Shown here: in pieces, positions 36,714 through 53,902 of the stretch | Layout of the letters: the number at the start of each line of letters is the position of its first letter | Numbering within the stretch: position 1 is the first letter of the stretch | From: Amaranthus tricolor | Taxonomy: Eukaryota; Streptophyta; Magnoliopsida; Caryophyllales; Amaranthaceae | NCBI RefSeq assembly: GCF_026212465.1 | Contig: NC_080047.1 | Span: 43,310,059-43,374,058 of the forward strand | Length of the DNA: 64,000 nt | Reading direction: 5' to 3' | Notes under the pieces: generated by a model | Database searches by the model: none | What the model was told of the DNA's origin: nothing | What the model saw: only the letters and a program-made list of their open reading frames with translations | Made by a program: the position numbers and the translations under genes

Positions 36714-38443
36714 CAGTGGCGGATCCAGGGTTCAGAGTCCCCTGGGGCACCAACAAATGGACGAGAATTCGACAGAGGTTCATTTGTAAAATTAACAACT
36801 AAAATATTTTTTATTTCAACAAAAAGACTTGTAGAAGCGCAATGATCCCAAGAGAAAGCCAAAGTAATATAAACGGTAACGAAGGAACTACAATGGTTCA
36901 AATTTACATTGAAAACATAGTCCAACAGAATGAAATATAAAGTAACAAACAAACTACAATTGCTTTCGCCTAATTTTCATATTTTGGAATCTATGTACAG
37001 TAGCATCAATACTAACATTGAGAAACAAATTCTCTAAAAAGGTAACTAAACTATCATTCAACAATTACCTTTGAAACCATTGACAGAACATCATCTTAAC
37101 AGTACTAGATAAACAGTGTTGTATGTTTATTGTTTTACTACAATTCAGCATTCTTGGAACTTCAACCAAATCTAAACCCATCATTTTTTTTGAAAGAAAA
37201 ATCTAAACCCATCATTAGTCCTTAATCTTTCATACCTAACATAATAATTAAATTTATTTAACATAGCAAACAGTGATTTTTCCTACTTCAATGACCATAC
37301 AAAAATTAACATTGAAAAATAAAAAGTTGAAACTTCCCTCAACCACGAACGTTGCATTGGGAAATAATTTACCCTTTATCATCTCATAAAACCAGTAAGA
37401 ACATTCAAACACATTCACACATTACAAATATTTAATTATTCAAATAACAAAAAGAAAAACACTAACAAAATTCAAGAATCAAGATTAAGATTAAGATTAA
37501 AAAGTACAACATCAAGCCTAAACATTAAGATTAAAGATTAGAACATTAAGATTAAGAATGAGAGTAAAATACTTTTAAAAATCAAAATTTTGATTTTTAG
37601 GGTTTTTGTTAATGAATGTGAAATAGGAACCACCGAACCAGCCACTAGGCAGCCGCAGGCGGCAGGAGGGGACGGCAGGCGGCTGGCCGGAGGTTGCAGG
37701 CGGGCAGGCGGCAGGTGCAGAACATAGAACACATTAACAAATAACAAGTAACAAATATTCAAAAAGGATATACAAAAAAATCAAGAACAACATTTCAACT
37801 TTTCAAAATTCAAATTACAAACACATTAACAATTTAACATTAACAAATTTTCAATCACTCAAACAACATAAACAAAAAAAAAATCAAGAAACAACATTCT
37901 AACAAAATTCAAAAATCAAGATTTAAAAATAAATGTTAAAACAACAAGTCAACAAGATTAAGAATTTAAGATTAACACTAAGATTAAAGATTAGATCAAG
38001 ATTAATATTACGATTTAGGATAAAGAGTGAGAGTACCTTAAACAAAATCAAAAATTTCGATTTTTAGGGATTAGGGTTTGTCAACCTTCGAGTTCGAGTG
38101 TTCGACTGTGTTCGATTCGAACAACCCACAGCAGCAGTGCAGCACCGAAAACGTCAAAGGCTCAAAGCACCAGGAAGCAGCGGCGGAAGGCGTCTGTGAT
38201 GGAGCATCAGCCGGCGGTGGCGTGGTGCGGGAGTGCGGCAGCGACAGTGGAGGTGGAGGAAGAGTTGTGTAGAGTTTTTAGGGTTAGAGCGAAGGAGAGC
38301 TGAGAGCAAGAGAGGGAATTGAGTAAATGAGTAATACTAACAAGCCCCTGTTTTCGAATTTTTTTATTTTTTATTTTTTTATTTTTTAAAAAAATTCAGG
38401 TGGGGCACGTACCCGGGGGTGCCTGTACGTAGATCCGCCACTG
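36714..38443. mobile_element. hAT-like non-autonomous element between duplicated PORR ends
   Basis: The terminal inverted repeats are CAGTGGCGGATCCAGG at the left and the inverse of GTAGATCCGCCACTG at the right. CAGTGGCGGA ends are frequent in plant hAT-type elements. At 1,730 bp it has no transposase. It contains a GC-rich GGCAGGCGG stretch (37650-37710) and iterated AAGATTAAGATTAAGATTAAA. The expected 8-bp target duplication is absent. Instead, 522-bp direct repeats of host sequence lie on each side, with a 5-base GTTTG at the right junction. The superfamily call rests on the termini only. Confidence 0.7.
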
Positions 38444-38663
38444 GTTTGCAAGGTGGGGTTTTGTTATGGTTTGCAAGAATCAGGTCATGAATTGCAATAA
38501 CTTTAACGAGGTTCTTATAATGGTCAATATATTTCTCAAATGTTGGGTCTCTAGCCCTAGATGCAACATGATGTATAGAAGAAATCGATCTTATAATTGA
38601 TGTAGATCTCCAAAAAGTAGCAATTTCAGGCTTAAACATGAATTTGAACAAACAAATTGTCAT
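38379..38663 (-). pseudogene. Truncated duplicate of the PORR gene 5' end
   Basis: The ATG at 38663 begins MTICLFKFMFKPEIATFWRS and follows the PORR gene for about 70 residues to NKTPP. It then runs into the right end of the hAT-like element and stops after 94 codons. It keeps 307 bp of duplicated upstream sequence plus, beyond 38970, what should be the original distal upstream region of the gene. It lacks nearly all of the PORR domain and should give no functional RNA-binding protein, though a short presequence-only peptide could be made. Confidence 0.85.
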
Positions 38664-38970
38664 TTAGATAGAAAGTACAAATAAGTATAGAATACAATTT
38701 CTAGAACATGAACTGCAATAAAATCAATAAAAGGGTAAGATTGAAACCCTAGGAAAATGCCAAAGCCCTATATCCCGATTCCCAGCACAAATCTGAATTG
38801 ATTATCAAAAGAACAGAACTTTGTTAAGAGATAGGGATTCAAATATAATGCAAATTTGCAACCCACTAAAAATACGATTGGTTGTAACTCAAAATCATCA
38901 ACGCAACCCACTAAAAAGGCAAATTTAAATGGAAAATTGGAAAATGAGAGAATTGACAGTCATAGCCATC
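38449..38970. repeat. 522-bp direct repeat, copy D2
   Basis: Same orientation and same length as 36192-36713. Substitutions are scattered (for example TCCATATA to TCAATATA), so the duplication is not brand new. Sequence right of 38970 is unrelated to the hAT-like element and should be the ancestral flank. Confidence 0.95.
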
Positions 38971-39668
38971 ATTAACCTGCTAGTTGCTGCTGAGCAAAGG
39001 TTGGCTCAAACTGTTTACGAGTTTTCTTTGTGTTAATGAACATTTTTTTTTTATTAGCGCGTTCACTGTCCGATGGAAAGTTTCAATTGCAATTTGACAT
39101 TAATATATAAATATAGAAGTATAAAAGAGTGTACATGATTTAATGTTTTATTTTATTTGAAATTATTAAATTTAAAATAAAAAATATAAATCTTGGCCTT
39201 TTTAATTTATTAGAAAATTTTATCAAATAAAATAAAGAGATTAAGGTAGTGAGATCCTCAAAAAAGATCTGCAAATGCAAATAAACGATCAAGATACGAC
39301 ACAAGTAAGATAAGATAAGACAAACAATAAGCCAAGAGAAAACAAATATAAAAACTTGGCTAAAAATTATCAAACATCAACATTAATTTCCAATTTTTTT
39401 TTTCATCCTCAAGTTATTATATTTCCAATGTGACTTGCTAAATACCCAATCAAAGGATAAAGTAGAAGAATAAAACCAACACTTAGCGGCATTTAATGTC
39501 ATATTACCTCCGTCCTAAAATACTTGCAAATATTGCTGCACAATGAACGTATGAAGTACAATAATAAGACAAAAATAGACCATTTGATAATTCCTTTGAC
39601 AATCTCAACTTTAAAAAACATCAATCAAAGAAAATAGTCAACAAAATAGTTGAGATTTTCATCACTAA
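38971..39668. other. Intergenic, AT-rich
   Basis: Presumed ancestral upstream DNA of the PORR gene, with one isolated Stowaway-like terminus (ACCTCCGTCCTAAAATACTTG near 39508). No gene seen. Confidence 0.45.
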
Positions 39669-40034
<366 letters not shown>

Positions 40035-40181
40035 CCATACAGATTTCCAACAGCAAAAGAGAGAATCTTGTGAGGGATGCGTCTGATTGTCAAACGGCCT
40101 CATACAACAATTTAGGACAGCAAAAACATACACTTGGTGTCATACATAGCCATCACATAGGCATTAGACTTGGGTGCTTTT

Positions 40182-44719
<4,538 letters not shown>

Positions 44720-45230
44720 TCGCTATTCAATTTAGGGCATCCAATTCTTGCTATATAGAAAAACGCATGAAATTTCCAAGACAAACAAGCTTTACATATT
44801 CCAAAAACTTTATAAAAAAAAAAAGAGAGAAGACGAAGGGTTTGCACTGTAATCAAGAAAACTAAGTAGTGAATAATGCAGCAAAAATTGTCGCGACAGA
44901 CTATGTTTAATTGGGCTGGCCCATTATATCTCATTATGTATTTTTTTAAATTATTGTAAGTAGGTATTAAGAATAATGTAAGTAGACAATTAAGATATTG
45001 AAATTAGGCATTAAAAATTCGGTAAGTAAGCATTAATGATAATTTAACTAGGTATTAAGAATACGATAAATAGGCATTACTCTTTAATGGATTGAGAGAA
45101 CAAAATACATGCATATAAATAAAATAAATAAGTAGAACCAACTACAAAATAAGAGAGAACAAAAAATAAAAATAAAAGAAACGAGAGAAGCAAGATGGCA
45201 AGAACACCAAAAGGTAATCTAAGAGGGCAA

Positions 45231-48064
45231 TCAGTAGTCTAGAACATGGATATGGCGCTTCCAACTACCCCTATCCCTAAACAGACCCTCAGAGATGTTT
45301 AACTCATGTAAGTCAACTTTTATTTGCTCATCCCAAGTTCTCCTGGGTTTTCTTCGATCCCTCTTACCCTCTACTATAATGCTTTCTACCCTCCTCACAG
45401 GGGCTGCAAAAGTCTTTCTCTGCACATGTCCAAACCACCTCAATCTATTTTCGCGTATTTTTCCAGAAATAGGGGCTACCCCTAGTTTGTCCCTAAACTC
45501 TTGGTTTCTAATACGATCCATCAAGGTGTGCCCACACATCCACCTCAGCATACGCATTTTTGTAACTTCTATCTTATGTTCAAAAATCTTCTTTACAGGC
45601 CAACATTCGCTACCATATAGTAAGGCAGGTCTGATTGCCGCCCTGTAAAATTTTCGTTTTAACTTGCTTGGGACTTTCTTATCATATAGTACCGCGGTGG
45701 CTGCTTGCCACTTGAGCCAACCCGCTTGTATATGATGATTTACATCTCTGTCAATCTTCCCATCCCTTTGAATGATCGATCCCAAATACTTGTACTTGGT
45801 CGTACTTTTAACAACTGCTTCATCAATGGACACCTCTGGTTCTCCTACCGGTGATGTCCCACTAAAGTCACAGTGCAAATACTCGGTCTTCGTACGACTA
45901 ATGCGTAACCCTTTACCTTCTAAAGCTTCCCTTCACTCATCCAATTTATTACTAACCTCCTCTCTAGTTTCTGCTACCAACACTATGTCGTCAGCGAATA
46001 ACATGCACCACGGTACCGTCTCCCAAATAGATTTAGAAATCTCTTCCATAATGACAGTAAAAATGAAAGAGCTTAGAGCCGATCCCTGATGTAGTCCCAC
46101 TTTAACCAGAAAAGGCTCTATTATCCCCACCGGTGTTTGAATGTTAATCGAAACTCAGTCATACATGTCCCATATAGCCTTAATGTATGCTGAAGAAATA
46201 CCTCTAGCCTTGAGGCTATCCCAGATGACACGTCGTGGCATGCTATCATACGTTTTCTCCAAGTCAATGAGCACCATATGCAGATCCTTCTTTCGCTCCC
46301 TATATTTTTCCATCAGTCTCCTCAAAATATGAATTGCCTCAATGGTTGACCTTCCTGGCATAAAACCGAACTGGTTCCCTCTGATCATTGTTTCCTGTCT
46401 AATTCTCCCCTCTATCACTCTTTCCCATAATTTCATAGTGTGGCTTAAAAGTTTGATATCTCTATACTTGCGCATCGCCTTTGTTCTTAAATAGAGGTAC
46501 TAGTGTGTTAATCCTCCATTCTTCTGGCATCTTATGTGTCCTCAAAATAATATTAAAGAGGTTAGTCAGCCAACGAATGCCCTTTTCTCCTAAACCCCTC
46601 CACACCTTAATTGGGATATTATCTGGCCCGACTGCCTTTGCTCTCTCTATCTTTTTGAGAGCTTCTCCTAATTCTCCTGTGGTAATATCACTCGTTGACC
46701 CATATTCCAATGGTCTTTGGACATCAAAAATTTGATTATCCGCCTCCTTTGGCCCTCTAGACTCATTGAGTAGCTGGGAGAAGTACAGGAGCCATCTGGT
46801 TTTGATCTCCTCTTGTCTCAGGAGAACTCGTCCCTCCCTCATCCTTGATGTATCTCACTGCCTCTGAGTCTTGCCGCTGTTTGGCCCTAGTCCTCACCAA
46901 CTTAAAAATCTGCTTCTCCCCCTCTTTGGTATCAAGCTTTCGATATAAGTCCTCATAACCACGGTTTTTTTTGCCTCTGTTACCGCTTCCTTTGCCGTCC
47001 GTTTTGCTTCTTTATAGCTCACTCTCTTTCTAATCCTATCCTCCTCTTCCGTGCATGCCATAAGTTCTTTAAATATCTTTTTTTTATCTTTTATCTTCTT
47101 TTCCACCTCATCGTTCCACCACAATGACTCTTTGAACACTTTTGGTTTATCCGACGACACCCCCAAGGTCTCTTTTGCCACTTTTCTAATGGTTTTTGCC
47201 ATGTTCACCCACATTTCATTCGCATCCTATGACTGACTTGGAAACCCCAATAAACTTATCTTGCTTGATAAGGTTGTGACCATATCCCCATTGAGTCTTC
47301 CTCATATGATCTTTCCCATGGACTCGACCTTCTTCTCTACGATTTTCTTCCTCATCCTGAAAACCAGTACTAAAAGCCTGTGTTGGGTGGGCATCTCTGT
47401 ACCCAACACCACCTTACAATCCAAGCATGAGGCCCGATCTCCTTTGTGCACTAAGAGATAGTCAACTTGGGTTGCGTGCCCGCTGCGCTTATATGTTGTC
47501 AAATGCTCATCTTTCTTTTTAAAGATTGAGTTTGCTATAACCAATTCTTTTGCTAGCGCAAACTCCAACAAATTCTCCCCACTCTCATTCCTTGCCCTCA
47601 AACCAAACCCTCCATGTACCGAGTTATAGTTGTCTGCATCTTTATCTATATGTCCGTTAAAGTCTCCTTCTAAGAAAACTTTCTCATCTTCCGGGATAGT
47701 TCTCATGAGATCTCTTAGGTTATCCCAGAACTCACATTTCACTTGCTTATCGAGCCCAACTTAGGGCCCGTACGCACTGACAATAGATATGATTTCTTCC
47801 CCCACTACTATCCTAACTAGCATAATCTTGTCATTACACCTCCTTACTTCAACCAGTTGCTTTAGGATATCATTAGACACTAGGATGTCAACCCTGTTAG
47901 GCCTGTCGTCCAAACCTGCATACCACAACTTATATCCCTTAATACCTTTTGCCTTTTGCCCTTTCCACCTAGTCTCTTGAACACATGCTACATAAATCCT
48001 GTATTTAGAAAGCTCATTGGCCAGCTCCAACGACTTGGCTTCTAGGGTACCTATGTTTTCAAAT
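45231..48064 (-). mobile_element. RTE-type LINE, degraded
   Basis: Read on the minus strand, the pieces come in LINE order. First is an apurinic-type endonuclease: VQETRWKGQKAKG near 48000-47960, then FLEGDFNGHIDK and ATQVDYLLVHKGDRASC near 47670-47440. Next is a linker region (47214-46894), then reverse transcriptase (46842-45933): AKAVGPDNIPIKVWRGLG, NQFGFMPGRSTIEAI, DLEKTYDSMPR, and the catalytic FADD box in MLFADDIVLVAE near 46000. Last is the C-terminal block typical of RTE elements (KYKYLGSIIQRDGKIDRDVN ... IRPALLYGSECWP ... LRWFGHVQR), ending at 45231. Plant RTE endonucleases are often mislabelled craniofacial development protein 2. The frame changes several times and stops intervene (for example after SAYGP at 47761), so it cannot mobilise itself. 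The 3' end lies at about 45070-45230 in AT-rich sequence, close to the start of the HSP70 pseudogene. Confidence 0.9.
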
Positions 48065-49045
48065 CCCCACTCTTAGTTCTAACTCCTGCTTACGTTGCCC
48101 CTCTTGACCCCCTCTCCTTGGACTTGACCTCAGGTGACCATAATTGGTTCCTAACTCTATATTCAACTACTAAGGTAAAGGTTACAATCAGATCACTAGC
48201 AGAGATCAACACAAATAAACAAATAGATAAAATAAAATAAAATAAAATAAAATAAATAATAATTAAATGAAAGAAAACAATATGAAGTACTATATTTTTA
48301 GTCTTTTTAAAAGAAAACAAATAGGTAAAATTTCATTGGATAAAATGTGAATACTCTTATGAAGTACTATATTTTTAGTCTTTTTGAAGTTATCTATAAA
48401 AGTGAAATCATAAAAATTATGAATATGTTTGACAATTAACTTTTTGATTGACTTCTTTGATTAACTTTTAGCTTTTGACTTTTAACTTATGATTTTATAA
48501 TTGGTCAAACACTAAAAAAAATTTTACAAATGACTTTTTACTTATAATTTTTTTTGGTCAAACAACCAAAAGCTATTTGTTAGCTATCGGTTTTTGACCT
48601 ACGTTTTATCTAATAAATAACCAACAACTAGCAAAAACTTTCTACCAAATATCTCTTTGACAACTTGCGTAAACAACTATCTTAAACAAATATTTTATTA
48701 GTCAATACTTCCATCCAAAGTTAATTAACACATTGATGTCACCATATTGTGGACTCATTAGGTAACTTGCATTGTATTTGACATACAAATTGTAATAGAA
48801 AGGTGAAATATTATCTTTCAAGGCAAACGATAGACAACTACGTACCAACAAGAATTAGCTAAAATACTAAATTTGCTACTTTTGCATGGAAGAAAAAGGT
48901 GAAATTATATTAGCAGTGTTCAATTTTAGAAATCCTATAATCAGTTTAGTTGTACAAAATTTACAAACAAAATGAAATTCGAAAACGAGGTTTAGGTATG
49001 AGTTCATTTGTTGTGCACACTGAGCAACGTTTTAAACCCGAAGCA
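48065..49045. other. Intergenic; LINE 5' region and MITE remnant
   Basis: It includes an (AAATA)n-type run near 48225-48262 and a repeat-like block at about 48427-48660. That block's ends (TTTGACAATTAACTT / ACCAAATATCTCTTTGACAA) resemble the element at 1408-1650. No gene seen. Confidence 0.45.
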
Positions 49046-51962
49046 TCAAAGTATTTTCAAAAGCTGCACCTCAAATACCAGGGTCTCATTCGCGTGAGAC
49101 AGAAGGCTACGTCGAGGGCCAAACTGCATTAGAGTAACAATTATTAGATAACATGCACGAAAATGAATTAGAAACTAGGAAAACGATCTCATACAATGCA
49201 AATGCAGCATTTTAAGAGAGAACAAAAACCTCTTCTGGGATGGGTTTCAAGTTTTCGTTTACATATCCTATGGACGGTGGAATTAAGGCTCTTCTCTTCC
49301 CTGAAAGTATACGATGAAGCAAATCAATCAGTCGATCAATAAAGAGACGCGCCAGCAAATGAAAACATACAATTCCTACTTTCGAGAGACCATAGTCATC
49401 TGAGAAGCACTCAGATGATGAGAAACATCATCTTCATAACTCAGAGACCGTCCTTTGGAAATAAAAGAGCCGTGCTTCGAGTAATAAGTATGAGTCCTAG
49501 GACCTTAAAAGGCTTATTACAAAACATTTACATCTGCGAGGGATAGGAGTTCTGGATCATCTGTGAGTTGAAGTCTAATTGGTTCAATCACTAGCAGATA
49601 ACCTAATTAATTCTCTATTGACTGACACAGTTAAGTGTACTTGGTGGGGAGTAATTTTAGGATGGGTGACCTCCTGGAAGTTTTCCTAGGTGCGCACGAG
49701 TGAAGCCAAAATGTATTGAAAGGACTTGTATCGATCCTGGGGCAAGTCTACAACCTTCATGGGTAGTGAAGGCGGTCTGATGGCTGGGTTGTTACAAGCA
49801 GTGCCCTCTAGACACTGGAAATATGCACAGATGCACAAAAAGAAACATCCAAATATCCAACTAACCTAGGTGATTTTCCTTGGCTTTCAAAAGGGGCTCG
49901 CATAACAATAACTACTCTAATACAATGTACTCAATAATATGCTCGGACAATAATTTAAAAAATACTTATATAAATACGTAAACACAAAAAAGGTTCGGAA
50001 TCTACCTCCAACTTTCATACCAGCCAACACATCCTTCAGGCCTTTGATGATCTGTATAACCATACAATAAATCGATTCATTGCACTATTACGCCAAGGGA
50101 TATAAAAAGGGAAACAGGAAAACTATACACAAAATATAAAAATTAGAAGTAAGGCCAAATAGATGTTGAAGCTATCCAAGATCAGCTATTAGCACCACAT
50201 TTCACAAATCACCATCACCTGAAAAGCTACTAGGTTCTAGAAGCTTTAGGGACTTTTGTCTGAAAGCGTATTGAGAGTTTGAGACTGCTTGTTAGTAACC
50301 ATAGTGTAGATGGATTGGGAAAGTAACAAGTTATTACCATAGTGTATATGTACGGCTATGGTTATGGTTACGGTCAGGGTCGTGGTAAAGTTAGAAGTTG
50401 TGAAATAAATACAATGTAGATGGATTCTCGGTTGTCTCGACATATATTTTAGTTGCAATAACCTCAAAAACCTATACAATATGGTCGTGATATGGTGATG
50501 GGACAATATTTTGCACTATACAAGATATCTAATGTAGCAAACAATTGTCAATAAGAACGAATACAGAGTGGAGATATTTCAGAAAATCATATCCTTTTTC
50601 CATAGAATGACGTATACACCAGTTATTTACCTGATTTTCATCCAGTGGAAGTGTGACAGGCTTGGCTTCTCCAGTAAATTGATCTACTGTGCTGAATCAT
50701 AACCATCACACAGCACGAGTCGGAACACAAATTGATGGCTTTTAATCATACAAACAAGTAAATTACATACCTGTAAACAAAATACCCATTTGCTCGTCGA
50801 CAAACATAGTTAAAAACTACTACATCTCCTTCATTAGCTGCTTGTCCTTCTCCATCAACAACATCTGAAAAATCCACACGAAAAATTTCAGATTAGAGCA
50901 TAGCTACTAGACATGTGCACAAGCATGTTTGATACTTATAACTAGCATCTTGCAAAATAGAGTGATGAATTCTGTTTACTATACCTTGAACCCTTGCTCC
51001 ACCGGGAAGCTTCCTGGTACTGAACGCTTCAAAAACCAAATGTCATTCACACACAGACGAGGTAAATAGCAGGCCATTAATAAATATAGATAAAGGCTGA
51101 TAGAATCATGATATATACCGAATAATCTCAGGCTCCTCCATTTGAGGGATAAGTGCACCAGAAGCAAGATTTACATTAGACAAAATAGGTACAAATCCTG
51201 TGAAAAACAACAACCTTCTTGAAAGGCCTTTGACATTCCAAGAAGAAAAATTGAAACCGGAGCACTCTGCATCGACACGAATTCTTTTCTTGCTACTATA
51301 TCTGATAATGGAGATACAAGTTAGAACGCAAAAGGGTGAGTTACACAAAAAAGCTCTATACAATTGTATCAACAAAAAGAGCTGTATAGATTGGTGGAAT
51401 TGCTCAAAGTTTCTCTTTTACATTATGGATTAGTGTACAATTATTCATCTCTTGATTTGTGATCCCGATCGCGTTTCCCCTCTTCGCACAACATTAACTC
51501 AGAGTCTTAAATAACACAAATAAGGTTGCATTTCATCTAAAAGTCACACATCAATACATTCCCAATTTTTGGCACGAGTTACTTTCCCAATTTCAAAGAA
51601 CCCAACTTTATAATAATAAGTTTCAAAAACCCAACTTTTATAAGTATAATTTTTAAAAACCCAACTTTTATATGTAAAATTTTCAAAAACCCTTATTCAA
51701 AAAAAAAATATTTCTATCCTATTACTAAAGTTAAGTCAAACTGAAAACAAACAGTTTATACTCACAATTACAATTTACTAACATATTAAAAATATATGCT
51801 AAACTTCAATTTGCTTGAAATGTCAAAAGGTAACTGATCCAATTCGAATAAAAAGGATTAAATAGTGGGGAAAAGGTTGTACCTTGGTCGCAAGGAGGCG
51901 GCGGGAAGAGAAATCATGAACTGGGAAAAAGAGGAGAGAGTAGTAGCATGAGTGACTGCCAT
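49046..51962 (-). CDS. Thylakoid-lumen FKBP-type peptidyl-prolyl isomerase (FKBP16-1-like)
   Basis: Joined exons on the minus strand: 51962-51883, 51301-51119, 51019-50985, 50864-50771, 50691-50631, 50051-50006, 49300-49230, 49123-49046. Phases agree and give 215 residues. Residues 1-50 form a chloroplast transit peptide (MAVTHATTLSSFSQFMISLP). Then come a twin arginine and a hydrophobic stretch, GLSRRLLFFTGFVPILSNVN (53-72), ending in a lumenal-type LASGA, so Tat import into the lumen is likely. The FKBP domain (about 89-215) reads TRKLPGGARVQDVVDGEGQA, GDVVVFNYVCRRANGYFVYS, IIKGLKDVLAGMKVGGKRRA, LIPPSIGYVNENLKPIPEEFGPRR and VFEVQLLKIL. The YVCRR and GPRRSLL blocks and the length fit the FKBP16-1 group rather than canonical FKBP12, whose rotamase aromatic residues are only partly conserved, so isomerase activity may be weak. 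The start at 52020 in another frame was rejected because only the 51962 frame joins exon 2 in phase. Confidence 0.88.
49485..49796 (+). mobile_element. 5S rRNA-derived insertion, Cassandra-like LTR, in FKBP intron 6
   Basis: 49627-49695 follows the 3' half of plant 5S rRNA. CAGTTAAGTGTACTTGGTGG and then GGATGGGTGACCTCCTGG (box-C region) are recognisable, while the 5' half is degenerate. Downstream a segment ends GGGTTGTTACA (49786-49796), an LTR-like CA end. Cassandra TRIM retrotransposons carry 5S sequence within their LTRs, which fits. The 5' border and target duplication were not found. The insertion lies in antisense orientation to the FKBP gene. Confidence 0.65.
50337..50521. mobile_element. 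MITE-like repeat in FKBP intron 5, copy 2
   Basis: It begins CCATAGTGTATATGTACGG and ends ATTTTGCACTATAC. It shares the GGTTATGGTTACGGT, GTGAAATAAATAC and ATATTTTAGTTGCAA blocks with 23937-24109. The ends are more worn than in that copy. Confidence 0.5.
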
Positions 51963-52048
51963 TAAAAATTGAGAAGAGAAATCTTGAATTGGAAAAAGAC
52001 GACGATGAAGATGCCGCCAACTGCTTGCAGACGGACCTGTGGTTTGGA

Positions 52049-52085
<37 letters not shown>
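52049..52085. repeat. (AT)n microsatellite upstream of FKBP gene
   Basis: An uninterrupted (AT) run of about 35 bases, roughly 90 bp upstream of the FKBP start codon, probably in the promoter or 5' UTR. Confidence 0.95.
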
Positions 52086-52088
<3 letters not shown>

Positions 52089-53902
52089 GTATTTGAGTCG
52101 GTCAAACAATTGGAAAATTGTTTATAAATGGTTCAAGTCAATTGAAATAGAGACTTTTAAGTCAAATTAAAAAATTACTAAGACTAACGTTTTATTATTT
52201 TTTTTGCTTTTTATTAACTTTTTTCTAACAAAATAGTCAATAATTAATAAATTTTTTTTTATCAAAATTCTCCATTTAGCTGCCTCAAATAATTATTCTT
52301 ATCAGAAAATACTTTTAATTAATCAAACAAGCTGACATTTACGGCTAATAAGCATCTGTCAAACACACTTTACAAATGGTTGTTTGGACATTTTCTTAAT
52401 GAATATTCGCATTGGATGAATTTTGAGTCTTGTGTTTACCTAAATATTGTCGACTTGGTTTAATATATATTATAGGAAAATAAAAATAGTACTAGAATAT
52501 CTTGTAGGAAAATAAAATATATTAGAATATCTTTTTTAATATTTAGGATATTAAGGTTATTCTATTTTCTATTATTTAGGTTTAGGTTAATATTCTATTA
52601 TTGTTATTTTTCTTATTTAAGGTTCAAATACTTGTATAAATTAAAGGTATTACATCTCATTATTATTTACTACAAACTAAGTATTCAAAATCAAAACTCT
52701 AATCTCTACTTTATTATTCCACATTATTAATTTCTTCATATATTTACAGTTTTATTTTAGATCGAGGTGAGATGTACCCAATTTCGTTATACATTTACCT
52801 AGATTTATTACTGTATGATACTCACTGCATTCTAGTTTGAGATTTATATTTGTTTTTTTTCAGAATTTTCAATATATGTCCTTCAAGTCTAAAAATATCA
52901 TCATCATCATATTCAGTGTATCTCGTTCATAAAAAAACTATGATCAGGATCTAGAGAGGGAAAAACGACGACAACTCATACCCATAAAGGAGAGTGCAGT
53001 CAAAGAGTCCCTCGACTCGAGAAGGTCTTCAAACAGAGAAACCTGCAACTTACAAAAATAATAAATAGAATACGTACAAATAACTAAAAATAAAGATAAA
53101 AATAAAGAAAAAGGTAAAGAGCAATAATTAAAGTCTAAAAATATAGAAGTATAATAAAATTGTTCACATTAAGACAAATACAACAAAATCATAATTACAG
53201 AAGTAGGAAGTCAGTTGATGATGTGGAGTGAAATTTGTTGGGTTTACTTAAATGGGCTTGGCCCAAAATAAATGTATTGTAATGATGTTGTTTAATTTAT
53301 TGGAGCTTTGGATGGCTGGTTAAGTTATGTTATGAGTCAACCTTATGTTGAATCGCGTTAGTAAAAGTTTTTCTTTGGCAAAAGAAAATCCATAACGTAT
53401 TATAAATGCATATATTTTGAATAATATAAACTAATTTATTGTCAATAATATAAATATTTTTAATATTTTTAATAATATAAATAATATAAATTCAGCACCA
53501 TACATATATTGGAGTTTAAATTTTATTTTTAAAAAAATACAAAAATTAAAACAAACAAATAAAAAAAACGAAAACTAATCATACACGAGCATATATACGT
53601 GCCATGTTCACACATACCTAAAAACGATCTAATACAATGATCCTAGTGTCTTTCTTTGACGGGCTTTCCTTATATTCAAGATATTTTTTTACTCCACACT
53701 TAAAACCTAAATTCAACTTGAAGTGTTTTATTTAGTTTAAGATGCATTTTTTTTTAATAATTAAGTCTTGTAGTTAATACTTGATTTATCGCTTTTAATA
53801 TATTCATTTGAATATGAGATAAACTTTATGATAGATGTTGTTTATGAGCGAATATTCAAGTATAAAATGCTTGATTTCAAAATATAATTATATATTTTTA
53901 TA

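Noticed and set aside
38078..38272. 64-codon ORF with Gly-rich tail inside the hAT-like element
   Set aside because: Low-complexity composition, no transposase or other motif.
49627..49695. Functional 5S rRNA gene
   Set aside because: Only the 3' half matches, the 5' half is degenerate, and it sits in an LTR-like segment within an intron, so it is treated as transposon-borne.
51823..52020. ORF starting MAASSSSSFSNSRF as the FKBP N-terminus
   Set aside because: Its frame ends exon 1 in phase 0, whereas exon 2 needs one base to complete a codon. Only the frame from 51962 joins without a stop.
52440..52750. Second solo LTR
   Set aside because: A TATAAATTAAAGG motif and LTR-like composition are present, but TG..CA borders with a matching target duplication could not be found.
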